51,203 nucleotides of DNA from Acidobacteriota bacterium (GTDB lineage: Bacteria; Acidobacteriota; Terriglobia; Terriglobales; Acidobacteriaceae): contig JABCZC010000035.1 in assembly GCA_013289875.1 (NCBI GenBank), forward strand, positions 1 through 51,203. Direction: 5' to 3'. Positions 7,631-16,627 of this stretch are shown here, in pieces. The notes under the pieces were generated by a model. That model was given only the letters and a program-made list of their open reading frames with translations, ran no database searches and was not told the DNA's origin. Within the stretch, counting starts at the first letter, position 1. Every line of letters begins with the position of its first letter. Both the position numbers and the translations under genes were made by a program.

Positions 7631-8895
7631 TGGAACCCCGCGCGGTCGAGCTCGACGAGCATCTTTTCCGACATGAAGCCGGGCGCATGGTCGCCGCGCT
7701 CACCCGCATCTTCGGAGTCCACAACCTGGCGCTGGCGGAAGACGTCGTGCAGGACGCCTTCTGCCGCGCGCTGGAGGTGTGGAAGTTCCGCGGAGTGCCG
7801 GAGAATCCCGCCGCATGGCTCATGGCAACCGCGAAGCATCGCGCCATCGATGTCCTGCGGCGAGAACGCACCGTGCGCACTTTCGCCCCCGAACTTGGCC
7901 GCATGCTCGAGAGCGAGTGGACGCTGGCGCCGGCCGTTCACGATCTCTTCGGTCCGAACGCGATTCAGGACGACGAGCTGCGTATGATGTTCTCCTGCTG
8001 CCATCCCCGGCTCCAGGAGCCGGCGCAGATCGCGCTTATTCTCCATATTCTTTGCGGCTTCAGCGTAAGGGAAGTTGCGAGCGCCTTCCTGAGCAGCAAA
8101 GCCGCCATCGAGAAGCGCATCACGCGCGGGAAGAAAGTGCTCGCCGGCTCAAAGAAGCTCTTCGAGCTTAACGGCGCCGGAGACTTCTCCGCCCGTCTCT
8201 CCGCCGTTCACCGCGCGCTCTACCTGCTCTTTAACGAGGGCTATCACGGCGCATCGGCCGAATCTGCTGTACGAACCGAACTTTGCGGGGAAGCATTGCG
8301 GCTGGCTGGGCTTTTGCGGCGGCATCCTCTTGCGTCCACTCCGGCAACACTGGCCCTTGGAGCGCTGATGTGCCTCCACGCAGCGCGACTGCCCGGACGT
8401 GTCAACGCCTCGGGCGATTTAAATTCGCTCTTCGAGCAGGATCGCTCGCAATGGGATGCGAATCTCGCCGCTGAGGGTCAGCGGCTGCTCGATCTCTCCG
8501 CCAGCGGCTCGGAGCTGACCGAGTATCATGTTGAGGCAGCAATTGCCTCTGTTCACGCCCGCTCACTCAGCACAGAGGACACAGACTGGGAGCGCATCGT
8601 TGCCCTCTACGATACGCTGCTGGCGATTCGGCCTTCGCCGGTGATTGCCCTTAACCGTGCCATCGCCATTGCGCAACATCAGGGTCCCGAGCGCGGACTC
8701 GAAGCGATACAAGCCATTGCAGATCTACATCGTCTCGCCGATTATCCGTTCTATCCCGCAACACTCGGCGAGCTTGAGCTGCGCAGCGGAAGACCCGAGA
8801 TAGCCTGCAAACACTTTCACACCGCTCGCAAGCTCGCGCGCAATCCGATGGAGCGGCGATTCGTCGAAAGGCGCATCGCCGCGTGTGGCAACTGA
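7630..8895 (+). CDS. ECF RNA polymerase sigma factor with C-terminal extension (ECF42-like)
   Basis: 421-aa sigma factor starting at ATG 7630, overlapping the DGPF stop by one base. Region 2 is visible as LAEDVVQDAFCRALEVWKFRG and the following helix PAAWLMATAKHRAIDVLRRE. Region 4 is SVREVASAFLSSKAAIEKRI. An ordinary ECF factor is about 180 aa. This one continues for some 230 residues of TPR-like helices (for example RLSAVHRALYLLFNEGYHGA, and paired Ala/Leu-rich helices up to the end). There is no anti-sigma factor gene nearby, which fits the ECF42 pattern in which the C-terminal extension is thought to control activity. Target genes are unknown, with autoregulation of this two-gene unit likely. 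Confidence 0.93.
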   Translation: MEPRAVELDEHLFRHEAGRMVAALTRIFGVHNLALAEDVVQDAFCRALEVWKFRGVPENPAAWLMATAKHRAIDVLRRERTVRTFAPELGRMLESEWTLAPAVHDLFGPNAIQDDELRMMFSCCHPRLQEPAQIALILHILCGFSVREVASAFLSSKAAIEKRITRGKKVLAGSKKLFELNGAGDFSARLSAVHRALYLLFNEGYHGASAESAVRTELCGEALRLAGLLRRHPLASTPATLALGALMCLHAARLPGRVNASGDLNSLFEQDRSQWDANLAAEGQRLLDLSASGSELTEYHVEAAIASVHARSLSTEDTDWERIVALYDTLLAIRPSPVIALNRAIAIAQHQGPERGLEAIQAIADLHRLADYPFYPATLGELELRSGRPEIACKHFHTARKLARNPMERRFVERRIAACGN

Positions 8896-9014
8896 TTCGC
8901 GATGATTTCGAGTGGGTAGCACAAGCAGCGCTTGGGAGTTAATGTCAATGGGGCGCTTCTTTGCCGGAATGAAGAACAGCGCCGGCTGGTCGGGAGAAAG
9001 GGTCAGATTGAACC

Positions 9015-9692
9015 GTGATATATTTCGTTGATTTCATCAAGACCCTGGTCGTCACTTTCATCACGTTGTTTCCGATCGTGAATCCGATCGGTGACGCCCC
9101 CATATTTCTCAGCCTGACCCGACGCTATCCAGAGTCGACTCAGGAAATTCTTGCACGCAAGATCGCCGTCTACGGATTCGCGATCCTTGTCGTTTCACTT
9201 CTGGTTGGCAGCGAAATCCTCGCCGCCCTGGGCGTGAAGCTGTTTGTAGTGCAGCTCGCTGGCGGCCTTGTGGTGGCAGCCACAGGATGGAACTTATTGA
9301 ATCGACAATCCGGCGAATCTACCGAGAAGGGGGAGCCGGCGACACTCGAAGACGCCCTGGCGCACGCCTTTTTCCCTTTGACCCTCCCGCTCACCGTGGG
9401 CCCAGGCTGCATTTCGATCGCGGTCACATTGGGGGCCCATCTCAGGCGTCAAACAGGACCCGGATTCGACCATGGCTACCCGCGCCGGCTTCTGGCTGCA
9501 CTAATAGGAATGCTGCTCATCTGCATTACGGTGTACATCTGCTACGCAAACGCCGAGCGCCTGATACGCGTGCTCGGCAAATCGGGCACCGACATCCTGA
9601 TGCGTCTGTCTGCGTTCATCCTCCTCATCATCGGCGTGCAGATTATGTGGAATGGTCTGAGCGTCGGCATACAACAGATGATCCAGCACTGA
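9015..9692 (+). CDS. MarC-family integral membrane protein
   Basis: 225-aa inner-membrane protein with about six hydrophobic segments. The family hallmark FPIVNPIGDAPIFLSLT is near the N terminus, and AFFPLTLPLTVGPGCISIAV in the middle is the second conserved block (the mirror repeat of the MarC/UPF0056 fold). The start is GTG 9015 behind GGAGAAAGGG (about 8992-9001). Function is uncertain: the E. coli namesake was once linked to multidrug resistance, but that was later not supported. The next gene begins only about 48 bases on, so the two could be co-transcribed. Confidence 0.9.
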   Translation: MIYFVDFIKTLVVTFITLFPIVNPIGDAPIFLSLTRRYPESTQEILARKIAVYGFAILVVSLLVGSEILAALGVKLFVVQLAGGLVVAATGWNLLNRQSGESTEKGEPATLEDALAHAFFPLTLPLTVGPGCISIAVTLGAHLRRQTGPGFDHGYPRRLLAALIGMLLICITVYICYANAERLIRVLGKSGTDILMRLSAFILLIIGVQIMWNGLSVGIQQMIQH

Positions 9693-9739
9693 TAGTCCCG
9701 AATGGGGCCGGCAATCTCGTAGAGTTGATACACTGTCGC

Positions 9740-11329
9740 GTGTCCGATCGCGACAAGTCGAGCGCCGTTCGCCAACGCCATCCATTTTCCATTTGGGCTG
9801 TCTTCCCGGCGATTTTCCTCGCGGATCTCCTGACCCATTGGCCCCTGTTGCGGCTCCCCTACTACTGGGACGAAGCCGGCTATTACATTCCCGCGGCACT
9901 GGACTTCTTCCGGACCGGTTCGCTGATCCCGTTCTCGACGCTTTCGAACGCCCACCCGCCGCTACCTTCGATCTATCTCGCCGCTGCCTGGAAGATTTTC
10001 GGCTTTTCTCCCACGATTACTCGCGTGGCTATGTGCTGCGTCGCGTCGCTGGCGCTCACAGCAACCTGGAAGCTCGCGCTTCTCACCACCGGTAGACAGC
10101 CGGTCGCGGCAGCCACCGTCGCCCTCACAGCCATCTATCCTGTGTTTTTCGCGCAGAGTTCGCTGGCGCATGCCGATCTGTTCGCCGCAGCCGCAACGCT
10201 GTGGGCGATTGCCTTTCTGCTGGACGCCGGGAGAGCCAACTTATGGGCCCCTGTGGTCTGCTTTTCGCTGGCTGTACTGTCAAAGGAGACGGCGATCGTC
10301 ACTCCACTCGCACTCGCGATCTGGGAATTGTGGCTTGTTTTCCGAAACCGCGATCGAAAGCATCTCGGCCGTGCTGCTGCTCTCAGCCTGCCCGTTGTGC
10401 CGCTCAGTCTCTGGTATTTCTATTACTGGCATCGCACCCGCTTTGTTTTCGGAAATCCGGAATATCTGCGCTACAACGCTACCGCGACGCTTACGCCCTT
10501 GCGCGTGTTGATCGCCTTTGCCCATCGCCTGCTTCATATCACTGCGCACATGAACCTTTTTGTGCCCGTGCTGCTCATGTTCGCCTGCATGCTGCTGCCG
10601 CCGCTCAAAGAAGAGGACGGCGCAACCCGGCCGCGCATTTCATTTGACGACCAGGCTTTCTTCTACGTCGTGATCCTTGCGAACCTGATCTTCTTCTCGA
10701 TCCTTGGGGGCGCCTTGCTCACGCGGTATCTGCTGCCTCTCTATCCGTTGATGATCCTGCTGTGCGTCAACACTTTCCGCAGGCGCTTGAAACAATGGCC
10801 GACACTGGTTGCTCTGAGCGCAGCAGGATTCATTGCAGGATTGTTCGTCAACCCGCCGTATCGCTTCGCGCCCGAGGACAATCTCGCCTATCGTGACGTG
10901 ATCCTGCTCCATCAATCAGCCATCGCGCAAATTCTTCAGCGCTACCCGCATTCCATGGTGCTGACGGCGTGGCCCGCCACCGATGAACTGTCCAAGCCCG
11001 AGTTAGGCTACGTTGAACAGCCCATTCCTATTGTTGCCATAGATAATTTTTCCTTTGCGCAAATTCAAAGAGCCGCTCAACTCACCCAGCCATATACCGC
11101 CGCCCTGATTTTCTCCACCAAGTACGACCCGCCGCGCCTGCCCTTCAGCCTTGGACGCCGAAATGAAGCGATCGATACGCGCTTCTTCGACTTCCACCAC
11201 GACCTCATGCCAGCTGTGATCGCCCGTTTGCTGGACGGCGCCGTCACCTGGCAGGCGCAGCGCAAAGGACAATGGGCGGCTGTGCTGCACTTCGATCGCC
11301 CACAGGAGGCCAGATTCCTCGAGCACTGA
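9740..11329 (+). CDS. PMT/ArnT-type membrane glycosyltransferase (GT39-like)
   Basis: 529-aa polytopic protein with roughly 10-12 membrane segments. It resembles the PMT_2 family, which transfers sugars from polyprenyl-phosphate donors on the periplasmic side. The catalytic-loop signature after the first membrane helix is YYWDEAGYYIPAALDFF, followed by NAHPPLPSIYLAAAW. Both fit GT-C enzymes that use an acidic residue in the first periplasmic loop. The reading frame is open much further upstream, but residues before the GTG at 9740 overlap marC and look unnatural, so I start there (TTG 9725 is the alternative). The C-terminal ~150 residues look like the periplasmic part. Substrate unknown. Confidence 0.8.
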   Translation: MSDRDKSSAVRQRHPFSIWAVFPAIFLADLLTHWPLLRLPYYWDEAGYYIPAALDFFRTGSLIPFSTLSNAHPPLPSIYLAAAWKIFGFSPTITRVAMCCVASLALTATWKLALLTTGRQPVAAATVALTAIYPVFFAQSSLAHADLFAAAATLWAIAFLLDAGRANLWAPVVCFSLAVLSKETAIVTPLALAIWELWLVFRNRDRKHLGRAAALSLPVVPLSLWYFYYWHRTRFVFGNPEYLRYNATATLTPLRVLIAFAHRLLHITAHMNLFVPVLLMFACMLLPPLKEEDGATRPRISFDDQAFFYVVILANLIFFSILGGALLTRYLLPLYPLMILLCVNTFRRRLKQWPTLVALSAAGFIAGLFVNPPYRFAPEDNLAYRDVILLHQSAIAQILQRYPHSMVLTAWPATDELSKPELGYVEQPIPIVAIDNFSFAQIQRAAQLTQPYTAALIFSTKYDPPRLPFSLGRRNEAIDTRFFDFHHDLMPAVIARLLDGAVTWQAQRKGQWAAVLHFDRPQEARFLEH

Positions 11330-11359
11330 TTCGCAAGCGCGCCAACTATAATCCGGGGT

Positions 11360-13000
11360 GTGCGGTTCATTCCTCGATTTCTATCGTTTCTCCAGGTCTC
11401 CCTCGTCTTCTTTTCCGGAATAGCACACGCCCAATTATCTTCGCCTAACCCGTCTACAGACCCGTCCGCTGACCCGCAAACGCATGGACGGCTGCTTCTA
11501 GTGCTGCCTTTTGAGAACCACTCCTCGCAACCCAACCTCGATTGGATTGGGGAAGCAGCCGCCGATGTTCTGAATCGCCGCATGGGAGCAGCCGGCTTTT
11601 TGAGCATCAGCCGCGGCGACCGTCTTTACGCGCTCGATCGACTCGGGCTTCCTCAGTCGTTTCAGCCGTCCCGCGCCACCACCATTCGCATCGCGCAAAC
11701 GCTCGACGCCGACTCAGTGATCCTCGGATCCTATACCGTCACCAGTGACCGTCTCTCAGCCACGGCTCAAATTCTGGACGTCAAGGCGCTCAAACTGAGT
11801 GCGCCGATTCAGCAGGAGGCCGATCTCAAAAACCTGCTTGATGTCCTCAATAGCCTCTCTTGGCGTTTGGCGCGCCAACTCGACCCCTCCTACTCCGTGG
11901 CCGAGCAGACATTCCTTGCTGCCGATGCACCCCTCCGCGTCGATGCTTTTGAGAACTATATCCGGGGCACGATCGCCGAAGCCCCAGCCGAGCGCGTCAT
12001 TCATCTGAAGGAGGCCGTCCGGCTCGATCCCACCTTTACCCCGGCCTGGTTCGCCCTCGGCATGGCATATTTCGCAAATCAGGATTACGACGAAGCTGCT
12101 GCGACTTTCGGCCGATTATCGAAAGACGACCCGAGAGCACTTGAGGCAGACTTCTATCGTGGATTGGCCTTCTTCTATACCGCAAATTACCTGAAAGCCG
12201 AAGACGCCTTCGCCTTCGTGAGCATGCGTCTGCCATTGCCCGAGGTGGTAAACAATCAGGCCGTAGCGGCGAGCCGGCGCGGACACGACGGCGTGCCCCT
12301 GTTCCAGCAGGCCGTAACCGCCGATCCCAAGGACCCCGATTACCACTTCAACCTGGCTGTCGCTCTGCGCCGCCGCAACGATGTGCAGGGTGCCATTCGA
12401 GAGATCGACCAGGAGCTAAAGCTTCGGCCGCAGGACACCGAAGCGCAGACCTTCGCGAATACCCTTAAGGATCCAGGATCGGTGAAAGTGAACCCCGATC
12501 GCGGCAAGGCTATCCCGGACGACACCCTTCCCCTCGAGCGCATCAAGCGTTCCTACAACGAAACGGGTTTTCGCCAGGCAGCGTTCGAAATGGAGCAGGT
12601 GGAGTCGATGCGGCTGGCATCACTGCCTGCGGCGGAACGAGCCGCAGCCCTGGTGAAAGAGGGCGATCAGTTCATGAGCGGCGGCCTTACTCTCGAAGCC
12701 GAACGTCAATTTCAATCGGCGCTTCAGTCCAATCCCTCATCCGCCCTCGCCCATGCCGGCCTGGCTCAGGTTCGCGAGCACAGTGGCGACGCCGAGGCCG
12801 CTCGCCAGGAAGCGCAAAAGTCCCTGGCTCTGTCGCCGAATGTGCCCGCGCATTTGGTATTGGCGAGGCTCGACCTGGCTTCGAACCAGCTCGGTGCCGC
12901 GGCCACCGAAGTAAGCCAGGCGCTCAAGCTCGATCCCGCAAATGCGAGTGCGCGGGGCGTGAAACAAGCGCTAGAATCGCGAGGACAGCAGGTTCCATGA
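11360..13000 (+). CDS. Secreted tetratricopeptide-repeat protein
   Basis: 546-aa exported protein: signal peptide ending SGIAHA-QL, then a domain (about 40-170) resembling the alpha/beta domain in TolB/adenylate-cyclase-associated TPR proteins (LLLVLPFENHSSQPNLDWIG ... ADSVILGSYTV). Many TPR units follow (for example DPTFTPAWFALGMAYFANQD, DPDYHFNLAVALRRRNDVQG, NPSSALAHAGLAQVREHSGD). The start codon is GTG 11360. The gene overlaps the NfeD gene by ATGA, so it is the first gene of a four-gene membrane-protein operon. It probably acts as a periplasmic scaffold, but no partner is visible apart from the operon. Confidence 0.88.
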   Translation: MRFIPRFLSFLQVSLVFFSGIAHAQLSSPNPSTDPSADPQTHGRLLLVLPFENHSSQPNLDWIGEAAADVLNRRMGAAGFLSISRGDRLYALDRLGLPQSFQPSRATTIRIAQTLDADSVILGSYTVTSDRLSATAQILDVKALKLSAPIQQEADLKNLLDVLNSLSWRLARQLDPSYSVAEQTFLAADAPLRVDAFENYIRGTIAEAPAERVIHLKEAVRLDPTFTPAWFALGMAYFANQDYDEAAATFGRLSKDDPRALEADFYRGLAFFYTANYLKAEDAFAFVSMRLPLPEVVNNQAVAASRRGHDGVPLFQQAVTADPKDPDYHFNLAVALRRRNDVQGAIREIDQELKLRPQDTEAQTFANTLKDPGSVKVNPDRGKAIPDDTLPLERIKRSYNETGFRQAAFEMEQVESMRLASLPAAERAAALVKEGDQFMSGGLTLEAERQFQSALQSNPSSALAHAGLAQVREHSGDAEAARQEAQKSLALSPNVPAHLVLARLDLASNQLGAAATEVSQALKLDPANASARGVKQALESRGQQVP

Positions 13001-14322
13001 GATTCGCTCGTCAATCTGTAGTTTCGCTGGTGGCCGGGGTCGCATTGCTGACCGCGATCCATGCGTTCCCGCAAAGCTCCGCAACGAAGCCACAGGTTGT
13101 CGTGCTCCACTTGAGCGACACAATTCAGCCGATCAGCGAGGAATATCTGACGCGCGGCCTGAACCTCGCTGCCACAAGTCACTCCGCCGCTCTCCTCGTT
13201 CAACTGGACACTCCAGGCGGGTTGCTGGACTCCACCCGTTCCATGGTGGGAAAAATCCTTGCCTCGCCAGTGCCTGTGATCGTCTATGTGGCCCCATCCG
13301 GAAGCCGTGCCGGTTCTGCCGGCTTCTTTCTGCTGGAAGCAGCCGACATCGCCGCCATGGCTCCCGGCACCAATGCCGGCGCCGCGCATCCCGTAGTTGA
13401 AGGCGCTCAACTCGACGCCGTGATGAAACAGAAGCTAGAGAACGATACGACCGCGTTCCTCCGGTCCTATGTCTCACGGCGCGGTCGCGATACAAACGCC
13501 GCCCAGGATGCCGTCCTCAATTCCAAGTCCTATACTGCGCAGGAGGCCGAACAGCTTCATCTCATCGATATCGTTTCACCGAACGACCGCGATCTTCTGG
13601 ACTCGCTCGATGGCCGCAATATCAAGCGCTTCGACGGCAGGACGGTCACACTGCATACTCGCGACGCCGAGTTACTGACTCTTGACCCAACCCTGCGCGA
13701 AGAGCTTCTCGATCGTCTGATGGACCCCAACCTTGCCGTGCTGATCCTCGTCCTGGGGGGCTTGTTGATTTATCTCGAGTTCAATTCGCCCGGAACCATC
13801 ATTCCCGGCGCGCTCGGAACTCTGCTGGTGCTCACCGCGCTCTTCGCTCTGAACATGCTGCCCGTCCGTTATACGGCTCTGATGCTGCTCGTAGCAGCCT
13901 TTACCCTGCTGCTGCTCGAAGCCAAATTTCCCAGCCATGGCGTGCTGGCGTCCGCCGGTATCCTCGCGCTTGTTTTCGGAACGCTCACCCTGGTGGAGGG
14001 ACCGATCCCGGAAATGCAGGTGCATTGGGCGACCGCGATTGCCTGCGGCTTGGCCTTCGGCCTCATCACCGTATTTCTGGTCCGGATCGCCATCCGGGCA
14101 CGCCGGAACAAAGTCATCACCGGTCCGCTCGCGCTCATCGGAAACATTGGCATCGCCCAACAGCCGCTCGCCCCACGCGGCCAGATCCTTGTCCACGGAG
14201 AGCTTTGGCAGGCCGAGTCCTCCGATCCGGCTGCCGCCGGAGAGCAGGTCCGCGTCCGCTCCGTCGATGGTCTGACGTTGTTAGTGGACAGGATTCCCAA
14301 CACGGCGCCCTCTTCCAATTGA
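12997..14322 (+). CDS. NfeD family membrane-bound serine protease (ClpP-class)
   Basis: 441-aa protein with all three parts of a long NfeD. A signal/anchor and a ClpP-like protease domain (about 25-230) come first, with the nucleophile motif SGSRAGSAGFF and a Lys-containing helix (DAVMKQKLENDT) in the place of the general base. A block of four or five membrane segments follows (about 245-375). The C-terminal OB-fold NfeD domain (LIGNIGIAQQPLAPRGQILV) comes last. The family cleaves the C terminus of partner stomatins and is regularly encoded beside them. The stomatin gene starts 50 bases downstream here. The start overlaps the TPR stop by ATGA. Confidence 0.93.
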   Translation: MRFARQSVVSLVAGVALLTAIHAFPQSSATKPQVVVLHLSDTIQPISEEYLTRGLNLAATSHSAALLVQLDTPGGLLDSTRSMVGKILASPVPVIVYVAPSGSRAGSAGFFLLEAADIAAMAPGTNAGAAHPVVEGAQLDAVMKQKLENDTTAFLRSYVSRRGRDTNAAQDAVLNSKSYTAQEAEQLHLIDIVSPNDRDLLDSLDGRNIKRFDGRTVTLHTRDAELLTLDPTLREELLDRLMDPNLAVLILVLGGLLIYLEFNSPGTIIPGALGTLLVLTALFALNMLPVRYTALMLLVAAFTLLLLEAKFPSHGVLASAGILALVFGTLTLVEGPIPEMQVHWATAIACGLAFGLITVFLVRIAIRARRNKVITGPLALIGNIGIAQQPLAPRGQILVHGELWQAESSDPAAAGEQVRVRSVDGLTLLVDRIPNTAPSSN

Positions 14323-14372
14323 CCGAAATGCCAATGGCCCAATGCGATACAATCGCAGGCGGGTGAAGGCTG

Positions 14373-15176
14373 ATGAGCGGAATTCCGTTACTGATCGTAA
14401 TCGCGGTCATTGTTTTATACATTTTCAACTGCATCAAGATTCTTCGCGAGTACGAGCGCGGCGTTATCTTTCGTCTTGGCCGTGTACTCCTGCCTCCGAA
14501 AGGTCCGGGGCTGATCATAGTCTTTCGTCCCATCGATCAGATCGTTCGCATCTCTCTGCGCCAGGAAGTTCTGGAAGTGCCGCCGCAGGACGTGATCACA
14601 CGCGACAACGTCACCGTAAAGGTCAACGCCGTCATTACATTGCGGGTGCTCGACCCGGCAAAGGCCGTCATTGAAGTGGCGAACTATGTCTACCAGACCT
14701 CCCAGTTCGCGCAGACCACCCTGCGTTCTGTTTTGGGCGAGGTTGAGCTTGATGGTCTGCTTTCGCACCGCGACGCACTGAACCAGCGCATCCAGAGCAT
14801 CATCGACCAGCGCACCGAGCCGTGGGGAGTGAAGGTGGTCAGCGTCGAAGTGAAGCAGGTCGATCTGCCCGAATCGATGACCCGCGCTATGGCCAAGCAG
14901 GCCGAGGCAGAGCGCGAGAAACGGTCCAAGATCATCAACGCTGAGGGCGAATTCGCCGCCGCCCAACGCCTGGTGGAAGCCGCCAATCTACTGGCCCAGC
15001 AACCGATCACCTTGCAACTGAAATATCTGCAGACACTTACCGATATCGGCACGGAGAAAAACACCACCGTGGTCTTCCCGTTGCCATTGGAATTGATGTC
15101 TCTGCTGGGAAGATTTGCTCCACCAGTGACCCCGATGCCTCCAGTGTCGTCGGCACCGCCACAAGAACCGCTCTGA
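14373..15176 (+). CDS. Stomatin/slipin (SPFH, band 7) protein
   Basis: 267-aa membrane-associated SPFH protein. One N-terminal hydrophobic segment (about 4-22) is followed by the prohibitin/stomatin core: [12 protein letters not shown], the beta-rich block [20 protein letters not shown], then a charged coiled coil [20 protein letters not shown]. The tail ([13 protein letters not shown] and a Pro-rich end) matches stomatins cleaved by their NfeD partner. The family forms ring-like assemblies in membrane microdomains. Its position immediately after nfeD is the conserved arrangement. Confidence 0.95.
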   Translation: MSGIPLLIVIAVIVLYIFNCIKILREYERGVIFRLGRVLLPPKGPGLIIVFRPIDQIVRISLRQEVLEVPPQDVITRDNVTVKVNAVITLRVLDPAKAVIEVANYVYQTSQFAQTTLRSVLGEVELDGLLSHRDALNQRIQSIIDQRTEPWGVKVVSVEVKQVDLPESMTRAMAKQAEAEREKRSKIINAEGEFAAAQRLVEAANLLAQQPITLQLKYLQTLTDIGTEKNTTVVFPLPLELMSLLGRFAPPVTPMPPVSSAPPQEPL

Positions 15177-15189
15177 TGGGTTAGACGAG

Positions 15190-15912
15190 ATGATGAGATC
15201 CATTCAGGAGCCGGAAGAGCAGGAGCATACCGACACCGAGATCACGCTCGGAATGAGGTCATTGCTGGGCGTTTTCTTCGGCCTGGTGCTCATCTGCGGA
15301 GTGTTCTTCGGCTTTGGATATTCGCTGGGACGCGGCAACTCCGGTTCTTCAAAACCGTCGACGCCGCCTTCTAGGCCCGTTGCGAAAACGGCTGCTCCAA
15401 AGCCAGCAATATTGCCGATGGGAGAGCCTAAGACAAATGAAGATAATTCATCCCCTCCCACAACTTATACTCCGGGACCCGACGCCCGCGAGCCGGCAGC
15501 TACTTCTCCACGGACGCCTAAACCCTCCGCCAGTGTCATCAAGCCCGTCACCGCTGAAAGTGCGGACAGCACACTGTCTACGCAACCGAAACGGCCTTCG
15601 GCGATTGGAGCCGGTGTAAATCCTGCGGCTGGGTTGGCTGCAACAGCGTCTCCAGCGTTAGCAGCGTCTCCGCCCTCGACGACTGCGCAACCGTCCACTC
15701 CGACAATGGTTCAGATCGCAGCCGTCTCTCGCCAGGAAGACGCCGATGTTCTAGTCGCTGCTCTGAAGAAGCGCGGATACAACGTGATCGTGCGCAACGA
15801 ATCCAGGGACAGCCTGCTCCACGTCCAGATCGGCCCTTTTGCCACTCGAGATGAAGCAAAGGCGATGCGCTCAAAACTGCTCGCCGACGGCTACAACGCT
15901 ATCCTCAAGTAG
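15190..15912 (+). CDS. SPOR-domain membrane protein
   Basis: 240-aa protein. A short cytoplasmic N terminus is followed by one membrane segment (about 23-46: LLGVFFGLVLICGVFFGFGY), a ~120-residue Pro/Ser/Thr/Ala-rich linker, and a C-terminal SPOR domain (about 168-240) containing VQIAAVSRQEDADVLVAALK and LHVQIGPFATRDEAKAMRSK. SPOR domains bind glycan strands lacking stem peptides at the septum, so a cell-envelope or division role is likely. It lies 13 bases after the stomatin gene and its 3' end overlaps the convergent plsC gene by 8 bases. Confidence 0.9.
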   Translation: MMRSIQEPEEQEHTDTEITLGMRSLLGVFFGLVLICGVFFGFGYSLGRGNSGSSKPSTPPSRPVAKTAAPKPAILPMGEPKTNEDNSSPPTTYTPGPDAREPAATSPRTPKPSASVIKPVTAESADSTLSTQPKRPSAIGAGVNPAAGLAATASPALAASPPSTTAQPSTPTMVQIAAVSRQEDADVLVAALKKRGYNVIVRNESRDSLLHVQIGPFATRDEAKAMRSKLLADGYNAILK

Positions 15913-16627
15913 CGGAGGCGACCCACATCCATTCCGGAAGCCCCGATTCAATAGCGCCTCGCACCGCAGCCAGAAGATCTTCGCGCGTGGGGTAGTCTTT
16001 CGGATCGAGCGGCGCATGAAAGGTCACGTGAGCTGTGTCCGGATAGATGCGCATGCTGCCTTTCTTCATCATGGCCTCTGTGCCCCAGATGGAAACCGGC
16101 ACCACGGGCGCTCCCGTTTCCATCGCCAGATAGAACGGACCTTTCTTGAATGGCAGGAGCCGCCCATCCCGCGATCGCGTCCCCTCGACGAATGAAGTGA
16201 TATTTATTCCGGAGGCAAGCACGCGAGCTGCGAACGCAACGCTCTCCTTCGCGCTCTCCACGCGGCCGTCGCGATCCACAGGGATGAAGTTACCCAGCTT
16301 CATCGCATAGCCAATCACCGGAATCTTTGTCAGCGATCTCTTCACAAAGACGGCTGTCCTGCCCGGCACCAGCGGCAACAACAAGGGCGGATCGAGATTC
16401 GAGACGTGGTTTGAAAGAAAGATGTAGCGCTTCTCCGGATCGAGCGGCGACCGCCACTCAGGCTCAATGCGAATGCCGGCGGCACGCAGCCCGGCATGCA
16501 TGATCCACATCGTCCATCGATAGACCATGCGGATATCGCCGGAGATGATCGTCCACGGCAGACCGATCAGGGCGGCCGGAATCCCCAGCAGGTTGTAAAC
16601 GAAAAGCAGGGTCAGGGCTGGAAGCAT
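15905..16627 (-). CDS. plsC: 1-acyl-sn-glycerol-3-phosphate acyltransferase
   Basis: 240-aa membrane acyltransferase that would make phosphatidic acid from lysophosphatidic acid. N-terminal hydrophobic segments are followed by the catalytic NHVSNLD (H-x4-D), the glycerol-phosphate-binding block FVEGTRSRDGRLLPFKKG, and the later motif GAPVVPVSIWG. The start overlaps the end of mpl by 16 bases, so it is the last gene of the minus-strand operon that begins near 23260. Assignment to the PlsC family is firm. True substrate preference is not visible from sequence. Confidence 0.92.
   Translation of the reverse strand: MLPALTLLFVYNLLGIPAALIGLPWTIISGDIRMVYRWTMWIMHAGLRAAGIRIEPEWRSPLDPEKRYIFLSNHVSNLDPPLLLPLVPGRTAVFVKRSLTKIPVIGYAMKLGNFIPVDRDGRVESAKESVAFAARVLASGINITSFVEGTRSRDGRLLPFKKGPFYLAMETGAPVVPVSIWGTEAMMKKGSMRIYPDTAHVTFHAPLDPKDYPTREDLLAAVRGAIESGLPEWMWVASAT

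Noticed and set aside
9287..9739. N-terminal extension of the PMT glycosyltransferase
   Set aside because: It overlaps marC in another frame and has Arg/His/Pro-rich composition typical of a shadow.
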